DNA from: Enterocloster lavalensis
Lineage (GTDB): Bacteria > Bacillota > Clostridia > Lachnospirales > Lachnospiraceae
Direction of reading: 5' to 3'
Length of the DNA: 64,000 nucleotides
NCBI RefSeq assembly: GCF_902364025.1
Contig: NZ_CABJCG010000003.1
Coordinates: forward strand, 310,001 to 374,000
A program made the translations under genes and the position numbers. The notes under the pieces were generated by a model. That model was given only the letters and a program-made list of their open reading frames with translations, did not search any database and was not told the origin of the DNA. The number at the start of each line of letters is the position of its first letter. Position 1 is the stretch's first letter. Of the stretch, positions 50,614 through 59,485 are shown piece after piece.

Positions 50614-52236
50614 ATGATTAAGCTATTGATAGTTGACGACGAGCCATTGGTGCAGATCGGCATCAAATCCATGGTAAACTGGGCGGACTTAGGGATCGAG
50701 GTCTGTGGCGCGGCCATGAACGGGGAGGCTGCGCTGAAGCTGATCGAGGAATATTCCCCAGAGATCGTGATCACGGACATCAAGATGCCCAAAATGAACG
50801 GGCTGGAGCTGGCGAAAGCCTGCCGGGAGACCTACGGGCAGATTCCGCTGTTCATCTTTCTCACCAGCTACGAAGAATTCCAGCTCATCAAACAGGCCAT
50901 GAACTACCAGGCCGTGGATTATCTGATCAAGCTGGAGCTCACCCCGGACTCCCTGACCGCCTCGGTCCGCAGGGCCTTGGAACGCCTGGAGGAATACCGG
51001 GCCAGCCAGGCCTACCGCAAGAAGGGCGGCGAGGACCGCCCCACTCTCCAGGGCTACCACGACAAATTTTTCATACGCCTGCTGCACAACCTGTTCGACA
51101 GCGAGGAGCAGTTCATCATCCAGGCCCGGGACCTTCGGCTGGATTTCTCCGATTCCCTCTACCTGGCGGCCCACGGCGAGATTCACAGCGACGCCACAGA
51201 CCAGATGAACGACAGCCAGCAGATCAACCTCTATTCCAGCAGCCTGCAGATGATCCGGGAAATCCTGGGCAAGCATCTGCCCTGCCACGTGGTCAGCCTG
51301 GACATGAAGCATTTTGCCGTAATATTCCACACGAAGGACGAGTCCCTGGCCGCGCCGGAGGTTCTGTCCGAGGCCTGGGACAACGTCTGCCGCATGGTAA
51401 ACAACTATTTTAACGTCCGGATCACCGCGGGCCTTGGCTCCTGCGTCAGCCAGCCGTCCCGCATCAGCGAGTCCTACCAGGAAGCCCGCCAGGCTTTCGC
51501 CCTGTCCTCCCGCGCAAAACCGGTGGTCACCATCTCCGATCTGACCGGGGACTCCTTCCGCAACTCCTTCAACATCTCCCTGTTCCGAAACGACCTGACC
51601 CGGGCATTTGAGGAGTTCGACACCGACGTGCTCTACAGCACCCTGACCCAGATCACGGAGCTCTTTGCCCAGCAGCCCATGCGCTACCTTCAGGCCGTGG
51701 ACGGCGCCTGCAACATCCTCTACCTGGCTCTCTCCCTGCTCCCCGACGGCAGCCAGACCCTAAGCCAGATCTTCGCCTCCTACAGCGACGGCTACCGTTC
51801 CATCTACCGCATGAATAACGTAGAACAGGTGGCGGAATGGCTCACCGTCCTGCGCGACGGCCTCTGCCAGGTCTTAAAAAGCCGCCGCAAAACCTACAAA
51901 GACCACGTAGTAACCAACGTCCAGAAATACATCAACAGCCATATCGAAGACCGGCTGCCCTTAAACGAGGTGGCCGCGGTGTTTGGTTTAAGCCCCAACT
52001 ATTTAAGCGCGCTGTTTAAAAAGACATGCAATATCGGCTTCTCCGAATACATTACCCAGAAAAAGGTGGCCCGCGCCAAAACCCTCCTTCTGGAACAAGA
52101 CATGAAAATCTACGAGGTCGCCGACCAACTGGGCTTTGAGAGCGCCTTCTACTTCAGCAAAGTATTAAAAAAAGTAGAAGGAATTTCGCCCCGGGAGTAC
52201 ATGCAGTCACATTTAATAAAGCCCAACGAGGACTAA
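50614..52236 (+). CDS. YesN-type response regulator with AraC DNA-binding domain
   Basis: 540 residues. Receiver domain with DDE near the N-terminus and phospho-acceptor Asp55 (IVITDIKMPK); a long middle domain; C-terminal AraC double HTH (PLNEVAAVFGLSPNYLSALF, IYEVADQLGFESAFYFSKVL). ATG at 50614 preferred over TTG at 50608 because AAGGGGGG is 9 nt upstream. Partner of the kinase, 15 bp away. Confidence 0.92.
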   Translation: MIKLLIVDDEPLVQIGIKSMVNWADLGIEVCGAAMNGEAALKLIEEYSPEIVITDIKMPKMNGLELAKACRETYGQIPLFIFLTSYEEFQLIKQAMNYQAVDYLIKLELTPDSLTASVRRALERLEEYRASQAYRKKGGEDRPTLQGYHDKFFIRLLHNLFDSEEQFIIQARDLRLDFSDSLYLAAHGEIHSDATDQMNDSQQINLYSSSLQMIREILGKHLPCHVVSLDMKHFAVIFHTKDESLAAPEVLSEAWDNVCRMVNNYFNVRITAGLGSCVSQPSRISESYQEARQAFALSSRAKPVVTISDLTGDSFRNSFNISLFRNDLTRAFEEFDTDVLYSTLTQITELFAQQPMRYLQAVDGACNILYLALSLLPDGSQTLSQIFASYSDGYRSIYRMNNVEQVAEWLTVLRDGLCQVLKSRRKTYKDHVVTNVQKYINSHIEDRLPLNEVAAVFGLSPNYLSALFKKTCNIGFSEYITQKKVARAKTLLLEQDMKIYEVADQLGFESAFYFSKVLKKVEGISPREYMQSHLIKPNED

Positions 52237-52297
52237 CCCCCACCCCCATCCCACTCACAAAACAAAAAAACAGGCGTCCCTCTCCAACCCGTAACGG

Positions 52298-52543
52298 GTG
52301 AGAGCCAGGCGGGCGGGGGCCCAGGTGACTATTGGAGCGGTTCAGCGCGGCTTAGGCGGAAGGGGTGTGAAAAGGGGGGATTGCGCAGGGCTTACAAAGC
52401 CCGGAGCAAGCGGAGTCGGAGGGGGCAGGCATCAAGCCTGCGCCCGTAGTGCGGAGCCCTGTCCCCCCTTTTCGCGCCCCTTGCGCCTTAGCCGCGCGAA
52501 CCGCGGAAACCGGAACCTGGGCCCCCGCCCGCCTGGCTCTCAC
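52298..52543. other. Large imperfect palindrome, possible structured RNA or MITE-like element
   Basis: The outer arms 52298-52326 and 52515-52543 are perfectly complementary over 29 nt. A second stem pairs 52345-52380 with 52462-52497 with only a few mismatches, then CAGGGCT/AGCCCTG, and a terminal hairpin with GCAGGC/GCCTGC. The whole 246-nt block can fold into one branched rod. Outside it lies a small CCCGTAACGGG palindrome. Reading frames of 113 (plus) and 76 (minus) codons across it are byproducts of GC-richness. Between a finished operon and the KamA-like gene; 52237-52297 and 52544-52668 show no gene. Confidence 0.8.
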
Positions 52544-52668
52544 GGACGGATGCATCCCCACCCCCTGCTCCCCTACCCACAATTTTACTCTTTTTTAAGA
52601 TTTTGTTCACATCCCCCTATCATCCATCTGCTATACTAACCCCATAAAAATTGAAGAGGGGTGATCGA

Positions 52669-53763
52669 ATGAATTGGAGAGAAGAATTACGGTCCAATAT
52701 CACAAAAGCTGAGGAACTGAGGGGGTACCTAAAGCTGAACGACGAAGAAACGTCACGCCTGGAGGCCATACTGGAGCATTTCCCCATGACCATCACGCGC
52801 TACTACCTGTCGTTAATCAACTGGGATGATCCCAAAGACCCCATCCGCCGGATGTGCATACCGTCCATCGAGGAAAACGATATGACCGGCAAGTTCGACA
52901 CCAGCGGAGAAGCGGACAACACGGTCTTACCGGGTTTGCAGCACAAGTACAATGAGACGGTGCTGATCCTGTCCACCCACCGCTGCGCCATGTACTGCCG
53001 TCACTGTTTCCGCAAACGCCTGGTGGGGATCTCCGACGACGAGACCGCTGATAACGTGGCGGAGATGGCCGATTACATCCGGCAGCACGCGGAAATCAGC
53101 AACGCGCTCATTTCCGGTGGCGACGCCTTCCTGAACAGCAATGCGGTGATCCGCCGCTACCTGGAACAGTTCATCGATATCGAACATCTGGACCTGATCC
53201 GTTTTGGAACCAGAACGCCGGTTGTGCTCCCAGCCCGGATCTACGACGACCCCGAGCTTCTTGAAACTCTGCAAACCTATTCCCAACGCAAAAAAATCTA
53301 TGTGGTAACCCAGTTCAACCATCCGGCCGAGCTGACCGGTGAAGCCAAAAAAGCGGTGGATGCCCTGTTAAATGCAGGCGTAGTCCTGAAAAACCAGACC
53401 GTACTGTTAAAAGGCGTCAACGACGACGGCAGAACCATGGGAGAACTGCTCAAGGGACTGACCCGGTGGGGCATCGCACCCTATTACATTTTCCAGTGCC
53501 GTCCCGTGTCCGGCGTGGGCGGACACTTCCAGGTTCCCCTGGCCGAAGGATACCGGATCGTGGAAGAGGCCAAGCAGTTCCAAAACGGCCCCGGCAAATG
53601 CGTGCGCTACGTAATGAGCCATGTGACCGGAAAGATCGAAATCCTTGGCCAGTTGGCCGACAACCAGATGCTGTTCAAATACCACCAGGCCAAGTACGAC
53701 CGCGACCGGAGCCGGATCTTCACCCAGGCGTTAACGCCGGGACAGACCTGGCTGGCGGACTGA
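52669..53763 (+). CDS. KamA family radical SAM protein (lysine 2,3-aminomutase-like)
   Basis: 364 residues. The radical SAM cluster motif is CAMYCRHC (Cys106, Cys110, Cys113), and a lysine in SHVTGKIEIL (Lys322) is at the place of the PLP-binding lysine of aminomutases. About 50 residues shorter than classical lysine 2,3-aminomutase, lacking the C-terminal zinc region, so the substrate may differ (lysine, glutamate or other). ATG at 52669 with AGGGGTG upstream. Next gene is an AraC regulator, same strand. Confidence 0.85.
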   Translation: MNWREELRSNITKAEELRGYLKLNDEETSRLEAILEHFPMTITRYYLSLINWDDPKDPIRRMCIPSIEENDMTGKFDTSGEADNTVLPGLQHKYNETVLILSTHRCAMYCRHCFRKRLVGISDDETADNVAEMADYIRQHAEISNALISGGDAFLNSNAVIRRYLEQFIDIEHLDLIRFGTRTPVVLPARIYDDPELLETLQTYSQRKKIYVVTQFNHPAELTGEAKKAVDALLNAGVVLKNQTVLLKGVNDDGRTMGELLKGLTRWGIAPYYIFQCRPVSGVGGHFQVPLAEGYRIVEEAKQFQNGPGKCVRYVMSHVTGKIEILGQLADNQMLFKYHQAKYDRDRSRIFTQALTPGQTWLAD

Positions 53764-53842
53764 CGAACTAAAAAACAGCCCCTTGTTCCCCCTGTGCAGC
53801 CTGCCCCCAATGTGATAAAATGAACCCAAAGGAGGTGCCGGG

Positions 53843-54769
53843 ATGCGCAAAAAAGTTCATCACATTGAATACCGCAACGAGAGCAAGGAGGAGCTGCTGC
53901 CGGATTTCTCTCCGGATTTTCCCTACATTTCCTCCTGCACAGAGCTGGACCAGTGTCTTGAGGGTATCATCCCCTGGCATTGGCACAAGGAGGTGGAGCT
54001 GTTCTATATGGAGAGCGGTTCTCTGGAGTATTACACTCCGGGCGGCGTGCTGGTGTTCCCGGCCGGTTCCGGGGGACTTATCAACTCCAATGTGCTCCAC
54101 ATGACGAAAATACACGAAAAAGGCCGTCCCGTGGCACAACTGCTGCACATTTTCGACCCGTCGCTTGTGGGCGGCCGCCAGGGAAGCCGGATCGAACAGA
54201 AATATGTGGCCCCCATCGTCACGTCCTCGCAGCTCGAGGCCATTCCCCTGTCCCCCGACGTGCCGGAGCACGGACCCGTGCTGGAAGCCCTGCGCAGGTC
54301 CTTCCAGATCTCCGACAGCGAATACGCCTACGAGATCCGGCTGCGCAGCGCCCTGTCTGCGATCTGGTCGGACCTGCTTGCCCTGGCAGAACCCATGCTG
54401 CGGGAGAAAACAGGACACGACAAGGCCAATGATCAGATCAAAGCCATGATGATCTATATCCACGAGCATTTCAGCGAAAAACTGCCGGTGGCCCGGATCG
54501 CCGCCTCCGCCTACATCAGCGAGCGAGAGTGCTACCGCATCTTTCACGACTGTCTGCACACCACGCCCGCGGAGTATTTAAGGAGCTACCGCCTGCAGAC
54601 CGCCTGCCATCTGCTGGCAGAAAGTCAGGAAAGCCTCACCTTCATCGCCCACGCCTGCGGCCTTGGAAACAGCAGTAATTTCGGAAAAATTTTTAAAGAG
54701 CAGATGGATTGCACTCCCTCGGAATACCGCCGCAAATGGCAGGATCGCGATATGCACGGGCAGGAATAA
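53843..54769 (+). CDS. AraC family regulator with cupin sensor
   Basis: 308 residues. N-terminal AraC-type cupin (WHWHKEVELFYMESGSLEYY), C-terminal double HTH (LPVARIAASAYISERECYRIF, SLTFIAHACGLGNSSNFGKIF). AAAGGAGG precedes the start. Downstream of the KamA-like gene on the same strand; target unknown. Confidence 0.9.
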   Translation: MRKKVHHIEYRNESKEELLPDFSPDFPYISSCTELDQCLEGIIPWHWHKEVELFYMESGSLEYYTPGGVLVFPAGSGGLINSNVLHMTKIHEKGRPVAQLLHIFDPSLVGGRQGSRIEQKYVAPIVTSSQLEAIPLSPDVPEHGPVLEALRRSFQISDSEYAYEIRLRSALSAIWSDLLALAEPMLREKTGHDKANDQIKAMMIYIHEHFSEKLPVARIAASAYISERECYRIFHDCLHTTPAEYLRSYRLQTACHLLAESQESLTFIAHACGLGNSSNFGKIFKEQMDCTPSEYRRKWQDRDMHGQE

Positions 54770-54813
54770 GATAGTTCTTTTTAAAGATTGCGCCTATAAT
54801 GAAATCAGAAGGA

Positions 54814-54874
54814 CGGGCGACAGTCAGAATATCACAAATGCGCAAAAGCCGCCGGTCGCCCGGCGGCTTTTTTC
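54814..54874 (+). promoter_or_regulatory. Attenuator-like leader with alternative hairpins
   Basis: A terminator hairpin (GCCGCCGG with CCGGCGGC, then six T) at 54848-54873 follows a TATAAT at 54795-54800. The upstream CGGGCGAC (54814-54821) is complementary to GTCGCCCG (54855-54862), which spans the terminator loop, so the two folds exclude each other. It could also simply end the AraC transcript. Confidence 0.5.
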
Positions 54875-54908
54875 ATATTCAGATACTCATTCGGAAGGGG
54901 GAAATTAA

Positions 54909-55145
54909 ATGTTTAAAGTAACCATCTTAAATATCAACGATTTTCTGAAAACGGTGAACGACTGCCACGGGACGGTGAATCTCCTCCATTCCGACGGCAG
55001 ATGCGAGGACCTCACCAGCCAGTTCCGGGCCCAAAGCAGTCTCGTGCGCAGCTTCCAGGAGCAGGGCGGATATCTCCGGCTCACCCTGGACGTCGAGAAC
55101 CCCAAGGATTACATGAAAATCGTGAACCAGGTGATCAGTAACTGA
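54909..55145 (+). CDS. Small uncharacterised protein (about 75-residue clostridial family)
   Basis: 78 residues, acidic/neutral alpha-beta pattern (FKVTILNINDFLKTVNDC, then VNLLHSDGRCEDLTSQF). Resembles short Lachnospiraceae proteins of unknown function with an HPr-like strand-helix alternation; no phospho-His motif is seen. GAAGGGGG precedes the ATG. Ends 11 bp inside the convergent alcohol dehydrogenase gene. Confidence 0.65.
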   Translation: MFKVTILNINDFLKTVNDCHGTVNLLHSDGRCEDLTSQFRAQSSLVRSFQEQGGYLRLTLDVENPKDYMKIVNQVISN

Positions 55146-56283
55146 TGGCCCGCTCAAACGCCTCCGCCATCAACGCCTCGTTCACGGGCCTGGGGTTGCA
55201 GGTGATATGGCCGGTGGTCTGCATGATCGTGGAGATCAGCTCCGCCATATCGGGTTTTTCCGTTATGTACGGTGAGAGTGATTCCGGAGCACCGATTTTT
55301 CTTCGCAGCTCCCGGATCCGGGCGATGCCGCGGCGGGCATTTTCCGCCTCAGTAAGGTCCTCCCCGGCCACTCCAAGCGCCTTGGCAATTTTCTCATATT
55401 TTCCGGCGGCAAAGGACAGATTCAGCTCCATTGACACCGGAAGAAAAACGGAACAGGCATCCCCATGAGGGATTTTATAGACCGCGCCAAGAGGCTGGGC
55501 CATGATGTGGGCGATTCCAATCCCCGCTGTTATAGCGCAGCCTCCCAGATAACTGGCCAGCATCATGTCCCCTCTTGCCTTCACATCCTCCGGATGGCTG
55601 CAGGCCCGCTCCAGGCTGCCTGCGATCAACTCCACGGCCTTCAGGCCGTATAGCTCCGTCAGCGGACTGGCGTTCAGGGAGACATAGGACTCCACCGCAT
55701 GGCTTAAGGCGTCCATGCCGGTGGCTGCGGTCACAGACTTTGGAAGCCCAACCGTCAGCTCCGGGTCCAGAATCACAGTATCGGCGATCATAGTCGTGTG
55801 GTACATGCTTTTTTTCAGCCCATTGGCGCTGTTGCGCACCACGCTGACTTTGGTTGCCTCCGATCCGGTCCCCGATGTGGTGGGCACGGCGATCAACAAA
55901 GGCGGCGGGGCCGTTACCTCCCGCCCTTCCATCTGGTATTCCTCCGCCGTTCCTCCATTGACAGCCAGCATACCGATGGCCTTAGCTGCGTCCAGAACGC
56001 TGCCTCCCCCCACTGCTACGGTACAGTCGCAGCCCTCGCTGAGGAACAGATCCCGCCCTTCATTTAACAACCGGGTATCCGGCTCCTGGCAGATCCGGTC
56101 GAAAATCAGACTGTCAATTCCTTCTTTTTCCAAATCTTTTACAATTTTCCCACACACCGGAGCATTTTTATCGTAGACAGCCAGAAATACCTTCTTGCAC
56201 CCGTACCAGGCCAGCAGCTTGGGAATCCGTTTGACCTCCCCTGCTCCAAATATCACCTGTCGGTTATTGATCATTTCAAACAT
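55135..56283 (-). CDS. Iron-containing alcohol dehydrogenase
   Basis: 382 residues, group III ADH. Nucleotide-binding GGGSVLDAAKAIG (92-104), TTSGTGSEAT, and metal ligands Asp191, His195, His259 and His273 (GIGIAHIMAQPLG and IPHGDACS). Oxidises or reduces an alcohol/aldehyde. Last gene of the GntR-controlled ABC operon, so probably acts on the imported compound or its aldehyde product. Confidence 0.9.
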   Translation of the reverse strand: MFEMINNRQVIFGAGEVKRIPKLLAWYGCKKVFLAVYDKNAPVCGKIVKDLEKEGIDSLIFDRICQEPDTRLLNEGRDLFLSEGCDCTVAVGGGSVLDAAKAIGMLAVNGGTAEEYQMEGREVTAPPPLLIAVPTTSGTGSEATKVSVVRNSANGLKKSMYHTTMIADTVILDPELTVGLPKSVTAATGMDALSHAVESYVSLNASPLTELYGLKAVELIAGSLERACSHPEDVKARGDMMLASYLGGCAITAGIGIAHIMAQPLGAVYKIPHGDACSVFLPVSMELNLSFAAGKYEKIAKALGVAGEDLTEAENARRGIARIRELRRKIGAPESLSPYITEKPDMAELISTIMQTTGHITCNPRPVNEALMAEAFERAISY

Positions 56284-56298
56284 CGTTCTCTCCTTTTC

Positions 56299-57138
56299 TT
56301 AACCTTTCACCGCTCCTGCGAAGGAGCCGCCCTTCTGCATGGTCTGAAGCAGCAGGTACATGACGATAATCGGGATAATCACCAGCGTGGTCCCTGCCAG
56401 TATCACAGGCCAGGGCGTGGATAATCCCTCGCTGACAGGCAGCAGCGATATGGTCACCATCAGCGTATATTTAGCCTGTTTTCTCAGATATAATAAGGGC
56501 CAGAAAAAGTCATTCCATCTGGCGATCAGGGTGACGGAGGCCCAGGAAGCCATCGCGGGCTTGATTACGGGCAGAATCACCTTGGTAAATATTTTGAAAT
56601 CCCCACAGCCGTCGATTCTGGCCGCCTCCACCAGTTCATCCGGGACGTCGGAAATATACTGGTTCATGTAGAAGATTCCCACCGCGGTGGCGATTCTTGG
56701 AATGATCAGGGACCAGAGACTGTTGATCAGATTTAATTTTTTCATGATAATAAACAGCGGTACCGCCCCAACCTCCGGGGGCACCAGCATGGTGGCGATC
56801 ACCGAATAAAACAGCAGGTTTCTTCCCGGAAACCGGTACTTGGCGAAGGCAAATCCCGCCAGCGCGCAGAAGAACAGGGATGAGACCGTTCCCACAAGCG
56901 TGGTGAAAACACTGTTGAATGTGTTCTGCGCCACCGGAATCATCTGGAACAACCGCTTGAAATTGTCCAGGGTGGGATCGCTCACCCATAGGGAATGAAA
57001 ACCGGTCAAGCTCTCGGAGGTGCTTTTGACAGAAATCAGGCACATCCAGAGAATGGGGAACACGCTCACGGCCACCACCGCCAGAAGCGCTCCGTGAATG
57101 GCGGTAATTGCGATTAATTTCTTCTTTTTCTGTCCCAT
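56299..57138 (-). CDS. ABC transporter permease, MalG-like
   Basis: 279 residues, six membrane helices, EAA loop ELVEAARIDGCGDFKIFTKV. AGGAGGG before the ATG. Second permease of the GntR-controlled importer; no ATPase gene in this operon either. Confidence 0.9.
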   Translation of the reverse strand: MGQKKKKLIAITAIHGALLAVVAVSVFPILWMCLISVKSTSESLTGFHSLWVSDPTLDNFKRLFQMIPVAQNTFNSVFTTLVGTVSSLFFCALAGFAFAKYRFPGRNLLFYSVIATMLVPPEVGAVPLFIIMKKLNLINSLWSLIIPRIATAVGIFYMNQYISDVPDELVEAARIDGCGDFKIFTKVILPVIKPAMASWASVTLIARWNDFFWPLLYLRKQAKYTLMVTISLLPVSEGLSTPWPVILAGTTLVIIPIIVMYLLLQTMQKGGSFAGAVKG

Positions 57139-57147
57139 GCTTCCCTC

Positions 57148-58017
57148 CTACAGTTCTCCCTGACGGCGTTTCGCCGCAAACTGCACAGCGGATAGAACCG
57201 TCAGAATCAGAATCAGGATCACGCCGATGGCCGAGGCGTATCCCATGTTAAACACATTGAAACCCGACTGGTACATGTACTGGAACAGCGAAGTGTTCGA
57301 CGTTCCAGGCCCCGGAAGGATATAGGATTCGTTGAACATTTTCCACATGTCCACGGTCACGGTGATGGAGCAGAAAAATAGAATATTTCCCAGGGACGGC
57401 AGCGTGATGTAAGCAAATTTTTGCACCGCGTTGGCCCCGTCCACCGTAGCCGCCTCGTAATAATCCTGCGATATGTTGAGAAGGCCCGAGAGAACAATCA
57501 TGGTAAACCATGGCGTATACCGCCAGGCCGTCAGAAATACCACCGGTATCTTGGAGAACTCCGTGCTGGTCAGCCACGGCACCCGCTCAGCGCCAAGGGA
57601 CACCAAAATCTCATTGACCAACCCCACGTTTTCCTCGAACAGCATGCGGAAAATCAGTCCCATGGCGATGGCCGCGCAGATGTTGGGCAGAAATGCCGCT
57701 GTCCTGAAAAACGCCCTGCCCTTGACAAGCGGACTGTTTAACAGCGTGGCGATCAGGACGGAAAGCCCCATGATCAGGACAAGGCCTGCGATCCAGTAAA
57801 TTACGGTATTTCCCAGCGATTCCCAGAACATGCTGTCCACCATCATTTTCCTGTAATTGCTGATCCCGCAGGGTTGGGGATCCCCGATCCCCTTCCACTC
57901 GGTAAAGCTGATATAAACCGTCCAGATGGTGGGAATCAGCTGAAACACAAAAAACAGAATAAAAAACGGCAGGATGAACAGGTAAGGAGCCCTGTATTTT
58001 TTCAATGTCTTCATCAT
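57148..58017 (-). CDS. ABC transporter permease, MalF-like
   Basis: 289 residues, six membrane helices, EAA loop YYEAATVDGANAVQKFAYIT. ATG at 58017 has GGAGGGG 6 nt upstream. Nine bp before the partner permease. Confidence 0.9.
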   Translation of the reverse strand: MMKTLKKYRAPYLFILPFFILFFVFQLIPTIWTVYISFTEWKGIGDPQPCGISNYRKMMVDSMFWESLGNTVIYWIAGLVLIMGLSVLIATLLNSPLVKGRAFFRTAAFLPNICAAIAMGLIFRMLFEENVGLVNEILVSLGAERVPWLTSTEFSKIPVVFLTAWRYTPWFTMIVLSGLLNISQDYYEAATVDGANAVQKFAYITLPSLGNILFFCSITVTVDMWKMFNESYILPGPGTSNTSLFQYMYQSGFNVFNMGYASAIGVILILILTVLSAVQFAAKRRQGEL

Positions 58018-58078
58018 TTCACCCCTCCATCCGGAAGGGATCGGACTCCAATCCCCTCCGGTCATTTGACGGACCGTG

Positions 58079-59485
58079 CTACTGTGTGATCTCAGCTTTT
58101 GAAATCTTGGCCTTCAGGTTCTTATCCATATTCCGGATCGCCTCCTCCATGGTCTGCTTTCCGGCCACATAGGTCTCAAGCTCTGCGGAGATAATCACAT
58201 CCGCCTCCGCGTCCTGGGGCGTCACGACCAGGTTTTCGGCTCCATTAGCCAGGCATTTTCCCTCCATCTCCCGGAAGGACTGTCCGCCGTAAAAATCCGA
58301 TGGCGCTTTCCAGAATGCGTCCTCCAAAAGCTCCAAAGAAACCGGGTTGGAATACGGCGCGTTCTGCTCTTCCATCGAGTTCACGTAGGCTTCCTTGGAC
58401 TGGGCGTCGAACGTGTAATCATACCACATCTGCTCGAACAGCTCGCGGTAGACATTGTCGCCTTTGTCCAGCAAAACAGTGTACTGGGAGACGGGCGCTC
58501 CCGCCTTTTTCACCTCTTCAAATTCCGGGGCCGCCATAACGCGCCACTGTCCCGCGGTAGCCTGGCAGTTCTGGCGCAGGAACTGGTCCCAGAAGGCCCC
58601 AATGTAAAAGGTAGCGACCTGCTGGTTGTTGATCGCATCGTAGAGCGCGGGCTGCATAATCGCGGACTTTAAAAGAAGCCCTTCCTGATTCAGGGTGTCC
58701 AAAAGCCCCAAAGCCCGCTTCGTCCCCTCGTCCTGTCCGATCACCACATTCCCCTGATCGTCCCAGATTCTGGCTCCCGCCTGCGGCATCAGTCCCCTTC
58801 TCCCCCAATAGCGCCAGGTATTTGCGCCCGGATCGATGTAGGATAAATAAACCTCTCCGCCGCTCTTTTCCTTCAGAAGCCGTCCCGCCTCGGCATATCC
58901 GTCCATGGTGGACATCATAGCCGGATCGATCTCGTAGCGGTCAAATATCTCCTGGTTGTAAAACAGGACCTGAGGGCGCACGGAATCCGGAAGTCCGTAA
59001 ATCTTCCCGCCCACGGTGCCGTCATTCAGCGCGCCGGATACCATCTGATCTGCCAGCGGAGACAAGAATTCCGTCTCATCCAGGAGCAGTCCGGCGTTTG
59101 CCAGATCCATCACGTTCACCGCGTCGATCACCGCCGCCTCGGGCAGATCCTCCAGCGCGCCTGAAAGAGCGGTCATGGTGATCTTCTCTCTGGAGTCGGC
59201 CATACTCTCCGTCTGTACGCATTCCACGGACACCTCAGGCGCGATGTCCCGGTGATTCTCCAGCCAGGTTTCAAAATACTGCTGACGGTACTGGGGGGAT
59301 CCGGTGCCGTAGATGGTGATGGTCCCCTTCGGATAAACCTTCTGACCGCTCTCCTGACCTTTATCCGCTGCCTGGGATGCCGCTGTGCTCCCCTCAACCG
59401 GCTTATCCGCCGGAGTTCCTCCGGCACACCCCACCAGAGATACCGCTGTCATTGCCGCCATAAGAAACGCCATACTTTTTTTCAT
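58079..59485 (-). CDS. Extracellular solute-binding lipoprotein
   Basis: 468 residues, type 1 (sugar-type) binding protein. Lipobox LVGCAGG (Cys20), an Ser/Ala/Gln spacer, then the binding domain. Overlaps the stop of the URO-D-like gene by 4 bp (ATGA), so translation is coupled. AAGGAGG precedes the start. Confidence 0.9.
   Translation of the reverse strand: MKKSMAFLMAAMTAVSLVGCAGGTPADKPVEGSTAASQAADKGQESGQKVYPKGTITIYGTGSPQYRQQYFETWLENHRDIAPEVSVECVQTESMADSREKITMTALSGALEDLPEAAVIDAVNVMDLANAGLLLDETEFLSPLADQMVSGALNDGTVGGKIYGLPDSVRPQVLFYNQEIFDRYEIDPAMMSTMDGYAEAGRLLKEKSGGEVYLSYIDPGANTWRYWGRRGLMPQAGARIWDDQGNVVIGQDEGTKRALGLLDTLNQEGLLLKSAIMQPALYDAINNQQVATFYIGAFWDQFLRQNCQATAGQWRVMAAPEFEEVKKAGAPVSQYTVLLDKGDNVYRELFEQMWYDYTFDAQSKEAYVNSMEEQNAPYSNPVSLELLEDAFWKAPSDFYGGQSFREMEGKCLANGAENLVVTPQDAEADVIISAELETYVAGKQTMEEAIRNMDKNLKAKISKAEITQ

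Noticed and set aside
52298..52639. 113-codon protein in the palindrome
   Set aside because: The frame is a byproduct of a palindromic GC-rich block; the opposite strand is equally open and no ribosome-binding site is present.
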